NCBI GenBank assembly: GCA_038209365.1
Contig: JBBQXS010000020.1
Coordinates: 5,596 to 69,595, forward strand
Length of the DNA stretch: 64,000 bases
Source: DASQHW01 sp038209365
GTDB taxonomy: Bacteria > Actinomycetota > Acidimicrobiia > IMCC26256 > PALSA-610
Direction of reading: 5' to 3'
The position numbers were made by a program, and so were the translations under genes. The first letter of the stretch is position 1. Every line of letters begins with the position of its first letter. Below the pieces are notes generated by a model. That model was not told where the DNA came from and ran no database searches. It saw nothing but the letters and a program-made list of their open reading frames with translations. Positions 58,823 to 64,000 of the stretch are shown here, piece after piece.

Positions 58823-59485
58823 TCAGCCGCCGGCCCGTGCGACGGCACGCCGGCGCACCACTGCGTAGCCGACCGCCGCGAGCAGCCCGATCCCGACGAC
58901 CAGCGCAACGATGATCCATAGCGCGCCGGAATCATCGGAGCCCGAGCTCCCTACCGGCGCCGGAGCGGCGTTTCCCGTGGTCGCCGGGGTGGACGTCGAC
59001 GTCGGTGCCGTCACTGGCTTGCCCTTGCCCGCGAACGCGGCAACGGCCGACGGCAGCGCGACCGTCCACCGGTGCACGGTCACGGACACGCCCGGCCAGA
59101 GGTTCTGCCGAGGCAACGCCACCCATGCCGTCTTCCCGTCCGACGCGTAGTCGACCTTCATGGGCGCGAAGCGTTGGCCTGCAACCGTGTATCGGACCGA
59201 AACGCGACACACGGGCAACGCCGCGGGCGGGTCCTGCACCGTCGGCTTCCCGAAGATCGCATTCGGCAGCCACGACTGCACGAACGCCGCCGCCTGCGGG
59301 CTGTTGAGCTCCCGCGCGGCGCGTACGCACGGCCCGGTGATCGTCGCGCCCTGCACGAAGATCTGGCCGCCGATGTCGGTGCCCTGATTGCCCTCTTGCG
59401 CACCCGCCGGCGCCGCCACCGCGCCGCCGACAACGAGAGCGAGCGCTACGACAAGAAGGGCACAGACACGGCGCACGAGTCGCAA
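58823..59485 (-). CDS. Secreted membrane-anchored hypothetical protein
   Basis: 220 residues; TTG 59485 (GTG 59476 possible). Signal peptide RRVCALLVVALALVVGGAVAAPAGAQ, a ~120-residue domain with CVRAARELNSPQAAAFVQSWL and APMKVDYASDGKTAWVALP, a Thr/Ala/Pro linker and a C-terminal anchor (LWIIVALVVGIGLLAAVGYAV) with RRRA. Unknown function; surface display is inferred. Confidence 0.74.
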   Translation of the reverse strand: MRLVRRVCALLVVALALVVGGAVAAPAGAQEGNQGTDIGGQIFVQGATITGPCVRAARELNSPQAAAFVQSWLPNAIFGKPTVQDPPAALPVCRVSVRYTVAGQRFAPMKVDYASDGKTAWVALPRQNLWPGVSVTVHRWTVALPSAVAAFAGKGKPVTAPTSTSTPATTGNAAPAPVGSSGSDDSGALWIIVALVVGIGLLAAVGYAVVRRRAVARAGG

Positions 59486-59527
59486 TGTATTCGATGAGTC
59501 CGTGGCCAGTTGTTCAGCTTCTCACGC

Positions 59528-59561
59528 GCTTGGGGGGCGGGCCGTAGCCCGCCCCCCAAGC
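59528..59561. terminator. Perfect 15-bp hairpin terminator-like element
   Basis: GCTTGGGGGGCGGGC (59528-59542) and its exact complement (59547-59561) with a CGTA loop, just past the stop of the leftward repeat-protein gene. No T-tract follows, as is common in actinobacterial terminators. It may also protect the mRNA 3' end. Confidence 0.65.
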
Positions 59562-59583
59562 ACTTACGTGAGCTCCGACTGGA

Positions 59584-61197
59584 TCAGTTTCCGCAGTGGA
59601 AGTCGATCACGCCGGGGTAGTTGATGACGCAGGTACCCACGACCGGTCCGAACACGGGGGTCGTGCCGTCCACCTGGCGGATGATGATGCGAGCCGTCGT
59701 CGAGCGGTTCGGCGTGCCCGCCGGGAGGTCCTGCGTAACCCGGATCTGGGCCGTGCCCGGAGTGCCGTTCCCGGTCGGGATCAGGCCCTGGCTTGCCGAG
59801 ACGGCGTTGAACCGGAAGACCGCACCAACACCCACTGCATTCGGGCTCGGACACAGGGCCAGCGCCGTCGGCAGGAACGGGTAGGTGACGTCGTAGTGAG
59901 GCGCGGTTGCCACCTCACCCCCGAGGCTGGCCGGGATCGGCTGCACCAGAGCGGAGAAGCTGATGCCGGCTGCTGTCGGGTAGAGGATCTGCGCGATCAC
60001 GGGTGCGTTGGGCAGCGTCGACGAGGTCGCATCACCGAACGGCGTGGAGGCGAAGGACCCGGGATTCAGCCACTTGCCTTGGATCGCGAAGCTGGTGGGG
60101 ACGTTCGCCGAGCAGGCCGCAGTACCCGCGACCAGGTTCGGGTTCAGCGAGAGCTCGGCACCGAGCTGCGACACGGCATCGTTGTTCGCCGGAGCCGTTG
60201 CATTCGGTTGACCGACGACAACCACTTGGTTGGCGCCGCTTGTCGCGGCCGAGTTGAGTGTCGCTCTGGTCTGGCCGGCGATACACGGTGCGCCTCCAGC
60301 CACCGACACGGCGGTGATCCACCGGGTGAACGTACCGACGTTCGCTCCGGAGACGTGCAGGTTCACGTCGGTCGCGTTGAACTTCGCCTGTGCCGAACAC
60401 AGACTGGCACCGTTCACGGTCACGTCGTCGAGGTAGCGCGCCGTCGTGGTTGTCGTGGCGGCGGAGATGTCAACGACGCCGCAGGTGGTCACGCCCGAGG
60501 GGCATGCCAAAGCCGCGGCCGACATCGTCGCCGACGTGGTGCTTGCAACCGCGGTGATCGTGGCGCCGTGCGGGACACGGGTTCCGCCGATGGCACGGCC
60601 TATATCGGTCTTGCTTCCGCAGTTCGCAAGCAAGGGCTTGCAGAAGTGTCCCGTCGCCGACGTGATGGTCGCTCCGCCAGGGAAGGCGGCGTCGGTGAAC
60701 GAGCGGCCGTCGGAGTTCTCAACGATCAGCGTCGCGCCGCTCGCGATGCCGGCACCCGCTGTCGGCACGTTGATGGTGGCGGTCGTACCGGTGACTGCAA
60801 CGATGAACGCACGCGCCGGGACACCCGGACCGCTGATGCCGTTGTTGATGTCGGCACCGGTGAAGTGGCCCGCTGCCGCGGTGATGACCTTGCTTGGTGC
60901 GACCGTCGCTGCAGTCGTCACGACGTTGCGCCCTGCACCGACGTGCCATACCGCTTCGGCACGACCGGTCGCGCCTGCGCCGGAGGAGAAGTCCTCGATC
61001 TTGTTCCAGAGCCCGACGCTCGCGCTCGCGGTCGTGAGCGTGCAGGCGACCTTCAACTCACTCTGGCCGGCAGGAAGGTTTCCGTACTCGCCAAGGGTGC
61101 AGGCGTTGGCGATCGCTCCGGCGGGAGCGGCGATGGTGACGATTGGTAAGGCCAATGCGGCCGCGACCAATAAAAAGAGGATCCTCTTGTGGCGCAT
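59584..61197 (-). CDS. Secreted Thr/Ala-rich repeat protein
   Basis: 537 residues from ATG 61197, ten bases after GGGGGAAA. Signal peptide KRILFLLVAAALALPIVTIAAPAGA. The mature part is Thr/Ala/Val/Gly-rich and contains two-to-three degenerate ~60-residue units of the form T.A..F...D....I.G..VP..A.I..V...T.AT....A (around residues 95-165 and 175-240), an extracellular beta-prism-like repeat common in secreted actinobacterial proteins. Ten-plus Cys suggest disulfides. Surface or adhesive role inferred. Low Lys content. Confidence 0.8.
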   Translation of the reverse strand: MRHKRILFLLVAAALALPIVTIAAPAGAIANACTLGEYGNLPAGQSELKVACTLTTASASVGLWNKIEDFSSGAGATGRAEAVWHVGAGRNVVTTAATVAPSKVITAAAGHFTGADINNGISGPGVPARAFIVAVTGTTATINVPTAGAGIASGATLIVENSDGRSFTDAAFPGGATITSATGHFCKPLLANCGSKTDIGRAIGGTRVPHGATITAVASTTSATMSAAALACPSGVTTCGVVDISAATTTTTARYLDDVTVNGASLCSAQAKFNATDVNLHVSGANVGTFTRWITAVSVAGGAPCIAGQTRATLNSAATSGANQVVVVGQPNATAPANNDAVSQLGAELSLNPNLVAGTAACSANVPTSFAIQGKWLNPGSFASTPFGDATSSTLPNAPVIAQILYPTAAGISFSALVQPIPASLGGEVATAPHYDVTYPFLPTALALCPSPNAVGVGAVFRFNAVSASQGLIPTGNGTPGTAQIRVTQDLPAGTPNRSTTARIIIRQVDGTTPVFGPVVGTCVINYPGVIDFHCGN

Positions 61198-61243
61198 TCG
61201 TATGTTTCCCCCTACTTGGTTCACGCGTGGACGACGTGACGAC

Positions 61244-61273
61244 ACTCTGATTCCCCACCGCGACGGTTGTCAA
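61244..61273 (-). promoter_or_regulatory. Promoter of the secreted repeat protein gene
   Basis: Minus strand: TTGACA (61273-61268), 18-base spacer, CAGAGT (61249-61244), predicting a ~40-base leader that contains the GGGGGAAA ribosome site. The -10 is weak in its first base. Confidence 0.45.
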
Positions 61274-61306
61274 CCGAGACGCTGCAGATGTCAATGGTTG
61301 TCAAAG
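61265..61306. repeat. GGTTGTCAA regulatory boxes
   Basis: GGTTGTCAACC (61265-61275, palindromic) and GGTTGTCAAAG (61296-61306) are 31 bp apart; a third TGTCAA lies at 61289-61294. On the minus strand these give three TTGACA hexamers in 37 bases upstream of the secreted repeat protein. Binding sites or alternative -35 elements. Confidence 0.5.
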
Positions 61307-61460
61307 ACCGAAAGAGTCGCAGCCAGTGGCCAGGGTTGCCAGGTCACGCTCCAGGAATTGGATGCGCCAGAAACGTGTCGCATTGTCCGGGTCTTTCCGG
61401 TGCGATGCGCAGTGGCTACCCTTCCTGCGGTTGGTGACGTGGGAACGAACGGGGACACGG

Positions 61461-62654
61461 ATGCATTTCTCCCGGGACGTCGTCATCGTCGGGGGCTGCG
61501 GGCGAGTGGGCCTTCCGGTGGGGCTCGCGTTCGCGGATGCCGGACTCTCGGTGACGCTCTACGACCGCGACGCGCATGCGGTCGACCTGGTACGGAGCGC
61601 CAAGATGCCGTTCCGGGAGCGCGGCGCCGACGAGCTGCTGGAGCGCATGATCGAGAGCGGCCGCCTCACCGCGACCACCGAGTCGCGAGCGGTGGGCGAG
61701 TGCGAGCACGTCATGATCGTCGTCGGCACGCCGGTCGACGAGCACCTGAACCCCAACCCGAGCTTCGTGCTCAACGTCGTCGAAGGGCTGCTGGACCAAC
61801 TCCGAGACGGTCAGCACCTCGTGCTGCGCAGCACGGTGTATCCGGGTGTGACGCGCATGATCGAGCGGCTGCTCATCGCCGCGCATCGAACCATCGACGT
61901 CTCCTTCTGCCCCGAACGCATCGCGGAAGGTCACGCCCTCGAAGAGCTGCACACCTTGCCGCAGATCATCTCCGCACGCACCGAGCGAGCCGCCAAGCGC
62001 GCCGACCAGCTGTTCAGCGCGATCGCACCGTCGCTCATTCGGCTCGAGCCCGAGGAAGCCGAGGTTGCCAAGCTCTTCACCAACACCTGGCGCTACATCA
62101 AGTTCGCCGCCGCGAACCAGATGTTCATGATCGCCAACGACTTCGGCCTCGACTTCGCACGCATTCGCGCCGCGCTGAAGCAGGACTACCCGCGCGCAGC
62201 TGACATGCCGGGGCCCGGCCTCGCCGCCGGACCGTGTCTGCTGAAGGACACGATGCAGCTCGCAGCCTTCAACAACAACAACTTCACGCTCGGGCATGCG
62301 AGCATGATGATCAACGAGGGTCTCCCCATGTACATCGTCGCTCGCCTCGAGCGCGAGTATGAGCTGTCGTCGATGACGGTGGGGATCCTGGGCATGTCGT
62401 TCAAGGCGGAGTCGGACGACACCCGGGACAGCTTGAGCTACAAGCTGAAGCGCCTCTTGCGGTTCCGGGCGGCGCGTGTGCTGTGCACTGATCCGTACGT
62501 CGAGGGCGACATCGAGTTGTGGCCGCTCGAGGACGTGCTTGCCGAGTCCGATCTCCTGGTGATCGCGACCCCGCATGCGGCCTACTCGACGCTCGACGGC
62601 ACGACCCCCGTCGTCGACGTATGGAACCTTCTCGGCAACGGCGAGCGTGTGTGA
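61461..62654 (+). CDS. UDP-glucose/GDP-mannose dehydrogenase family protein
   Basis: 397 residues from ATG 61461. N-terminal NAD domain IVGGCGRVGLPVGLAFADAG; central VGTPVDEHLNPNPSFVL; catalytic Cys in GLAAGPCLLKDT (usual GGxCLPKD), with conserved Lys; C-terminal NAD/UDP domain ILGMSFKAESDDTRDSLSYKL. Oxidises a nucleotide sugar to its uronic acid. The GPCLLKD and GGCGRVGLP variants suggest a UDP-ManNAcA or unusual uronate-type branch. First gene of a coupled polysaccharide unit. Confidence 0.92.
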   Translation: MHFSRDVVIVGGCGRVGLPVGLAFADAGLSVTLYDRDAHAVDLVRSAKMPFRERGADELLERMIESGRLTATTESRAVGECEHVMIVVGTPVDEHLNPNPSFVLNVVEGLLDQLRDGQHLVLRSTVYPGVTRMIERLLIAAHRTIDVSFCPERIAEGHALEELHTLPQIISARTERAAKRADQLFSAIAPSLIRLEPEEAEVAKLFTNTWRYIKFAAANQMFMIANDFGLDFARIRAALKQDYPRAADMPGPGLAAGPCLLKDTMQLAAFNNNNFTLGHASMMINEGLPMYIVARLEREYELSSMTVGILGMSFKAESDDTRDSLSYKLKRLLRFRAARVLCTDPYVEGDIELWPLEDVLAESDLLVIATPHAAYSTLDGTTPVVDVWNLLGNGERV

Positions 62655-63355
62655 CCCCTAGCGTCTCGGTCGTCATCCCCGTATACAACGAGGGCGACAG
62701 CGTCGTCGCGTGCCTCGATCGCCTCTGCGCGGCGATCACCCTGCCCTTCGAGATCCTCGTCGTGTACGACTCGCTGGACGACACCACCCGTCCGCACGCC
62801 GAGAAGTACGCACGCGAGGATCCTCGCGTCGTTCCGACGCTGAACACCTTCGGACGGGGACCGGCGAACGCGATCAGGTACGGCATCGAGCATGCGTCGG
62901 CCGACGTCGCGGTCGTCACGATGGCCGACGGCTCGGACGACCCCACCCAGGTGGACGCGCTGGCGCGGCTCGTGCAGCGCGGTGTCGTGGTCGCGGCCGC
63001 GAGTCGCTACATGGCCGGGGGCAGCCAAATCGGCGCGCCCTTCATCAAGTCGATGCTGTCTCGTCTCGCGGGACTTTCGTTGTGCTGGTTCGCGCGCGTG
63101 GGGACCCACGACGCGACGAGCTCGTTCAAGGCATACGACCGGGGGTTCGTGAAAGAGGTCGGCATCGAATCCGACGCCGGGTTCGAGGTGGCCATCGAGC
63201 TGGTCGTGAAGGCGCGCCGTCGCCGCCTCCCGGTCGCCGAGATCCCGACGATCTGGCTCGAGCGCACGACGGGCACGTCGAACTTCCGCGTGTGGGCGTG
63301 GCTCCCGCGGTATCTGCATTGGTACTTCTACGCGTTCGGATCGAGGATCGCATGA
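62651..63355 (+). CDS. Family 2 glycosyltransferase
   Basis: 234 residues from GTG 62651, overlapping the dehydrogenase stop (GTGA). GT-A fold: VSVVIPVYNEGDSVVACLDRL, FEILVVYDSLDDTTR and VVTMADGSDD (the DxD-like metal site), then SSFKAYDRGF and GTSNFRVW. Short, without the C-terminal membrane helices of DPM synthases, though WAWLPRYLHWYFYAF is amphipathic and membrane-peripheral. Transfers a sugar in surface-polysaccharide assembly. Confidence 0.92.
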   Translation: MTPSVSVVIPVYNEGDSVVACLDRLCAAITLPFEILVVYDSLDDTTRPHAEKYAREDPRVVPTLNTFGRGPANAIRYGIEHASADVAVVTMADGSDDPTQVDALARLVQRGVVVAAASRYMAGGSQIGAPFIKSMLSRLAGLSLCWFARVGTHDATSSFKAYDRGFVKEVGIESDAGFEVAIELVVKARRRRLPVAEIPTIWLERTTGTSNFRVWAWLPRYLHWYFYAFGSRIA

Positions 63356-64000
63356 GCAGGATCGTCGTCACCGGCTCGGCCGGCTTCATCGGCGGATACG
63401 TCGTCCAGGAGCTGCTGGCGCGTGGTCACGAGGTCGTGGGCATCGACAACCACTCGAAGTACGGACCGGTCACGCGCTCCTACGACAGTGACCCTCGATA
63501 CCGGTTCGTCCAAGGCGACGCGCGCGACGTCGATCTCATGGTGAAGCTGCTCTCCGACGCCGATCACTTCGTCGCCGGTGCCGCGATGATCGGCGGTATC
63601 TCGTACTTCCACACCTACGCGTACGACCTGCTGGCCACCAACGAGCGCATCATCGCTGCGTCGTGCGACGCCGCCATCGAGGCGTTCAAGGCCGGGCGCC
63701 TGAAAAAAGTTACCTATATGTCGTCGTCGATGGTGTACGAGTCGGCCGATAGCTGGCCGAGCTTCGAGGGCCAAGAGCGCGAGGTTCCTCCGCCGCTGTC
63801 GTCCTACGGGTTCCAGAAACTCGCCGTCGAGTACTTCGCTCGCGCCGCTCATATGCAATACGGGCTCCCGTACACCATCGTGCGTCCGTTCAACTGCGTT
63901 GGTGTCGGCGAGAGCCGTGCGCTCGGGGACATCGACGTGTTGTCGGGCAACGTGAAGCTGGCGATGAGCCACGTCGTACCGGATCTCGTGCAAAAGGTTG
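63352..64000 (+). CDS. NAD-dependent epimerase/dehydratase, partial (runs off right edge)
   Basis: 216 codons from ATG 63352 to the window edge with no stop. Extended SDR: VTGSAGFIGGYVVQELLARGH, GAAMIGGISYFHTYAYDLLATN, SSSMVYES (catalytic Ser) and SSYGFQKLAVEYF (Tyr/Lys). ATG overlaps the glycosyltransferase stop (ATGA). Likely a nucleotide-sugar 4-epimerase or dehydratase supplying the same glycan. It has no upper length bound in this window. Confidence 0.9.
   Translation, partial: MSRIVVTGSAGFIGGYVVQELLARGHEVVGIDNHSKYGPVTRSYDSDPRYRFVQGDARDVDLMVKLLSDADHFVAGAAMIGGISYFHTYAYDLLATNERIIAASCDAAIEAFKAGRLKKVTYMSSSMVYESADSWPSFEGQEREVPPPLSSYGFQKLAVEYFARAAHMQYGLPYTIVRPFNCVGVGESRALGDIDVLSGNVKLAMSHVVPDLVQKV

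Noticed and set aside
1..64000. tRNA, rRNA, CRISPR array, transposase, integrase or prophage genes
   Set aside because: None seen: no recombinase or transposase motifs, no regular spacer-repeat arrays and no tRNA-like clover leaf noticed on reading both strands; a covariance-model scan would be needed to exclude small RNAs.

Overview
The window is high-GC, densely packed DNA with GTG and TTG starts, 4-nt ATGA/GTGA gene overlaps and short intergenic gaps. It carries actinobacterial markers: WhiB, two DUF3499 proteins, a small lysine-rich protein beginning MGDKSPKKS, WYL and TetR/WHG regulators, an AcrA1-like fused reductase and DGGVF-type extracellular repeats. I infer an Actinomycetota chromosome, most likely an uncultured or environmental member (Acidimicrobiia-like). 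No rRNA, tRNA, CRISPR array, insertion sequence or prophage was seen. The window reads as ordinary chromosome, with a cell-surface polysaccharide locus beginning at the right edge.

Layout. 1-1412: start of a repeat-containing surface protein, then a GerW/YtfJ-domain protein with a small membrane partner. 1384-5529 (minus): M20 peptidase, Lrp-type RAM protein, enoyl-CoA hydratase, SDR and homoserine kinase. 5615-6562: tandem DUF3499 zinc-finger-like proteins. 6470-10926 (minus): a five-gene operon of MBL-Rieske oxygenase-like protein, VOC protein, ABM monooxygenase, aldo/keto reductase and MFS transporter; this is the best candidate for an undescribed pathway. 11344-14800: phosphoketolase plus acetate kinase, a complete xylulose-5-P/fructose-6-P to acetate branch yielding ATP. 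14841-16771: ECF sigma factor divergent from a zinc-finger membrane protein and a YcnI-type copper protein. 16772-20724 (minus): phytanoyl-CoA dioxygenase-like protein, lipoprotein esterase and a DUF4331 operon. 20837-25907: IPNS-like oxygenase, orphan NuoF-like flavoprotein, HIHNN membrane protein and P450. 25917-30286: cupin, WhiB, small basic protein, AIM24, DrrAB-like ABC exporter and TetR. 30386-39823: carotenoid oxygenase, second PhyH protein, BisC-like molybdoenzyme, acyl-CoA dehydrogenase, PNPOx-like protein, coiled-coil protein, SthA and WYL regulator. 39932-48304: small proteins, 2OG oxygenase, VOC, AcrA1-like reductase, RnfD/UnbU-like membrane protein, a sulfite-oxidase-like/ferredoxin-reductase pair, GNAT and a coiled-coil protein. 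48327-56331: DUF2855, DUF899, aconitase, divergent MarR, AlkB, MmcQ and a siderophore-interacting flavoprotein. 56406-61197: secreted proteins, including a phospholipase-C-like phosphoesterase and a repeat protein closed by a perfect hairpin. 61461-64000: nucleotide-sugar dehydrogenase, GT2 glycosyltransferase and NAD-dependent epimerase, translationally coupled.

Regulation visible in the sequence: 13 genes have a TANNNT hexamer ending 6-8 nt before the start codon and no Shine-Dalgarno, the architecture of leaderless mRNAs. Several operators can be read directly: an 11-bp-arm palindrome upstream of the WYL gene, two near-identical palindromes 33 bp apart between aconitase and MarR, and repeated GGTTGTCAA boxes before the secreted repeat protein. 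Metabolically the window points to an aerobic heterotroph rich in oxygenases (five Fe(II)/2OG-type dioxygenases, a P450, a Rieske protein and a carotenoid oxygenase) with molybdoenzymes and fatty-acid catabolism.
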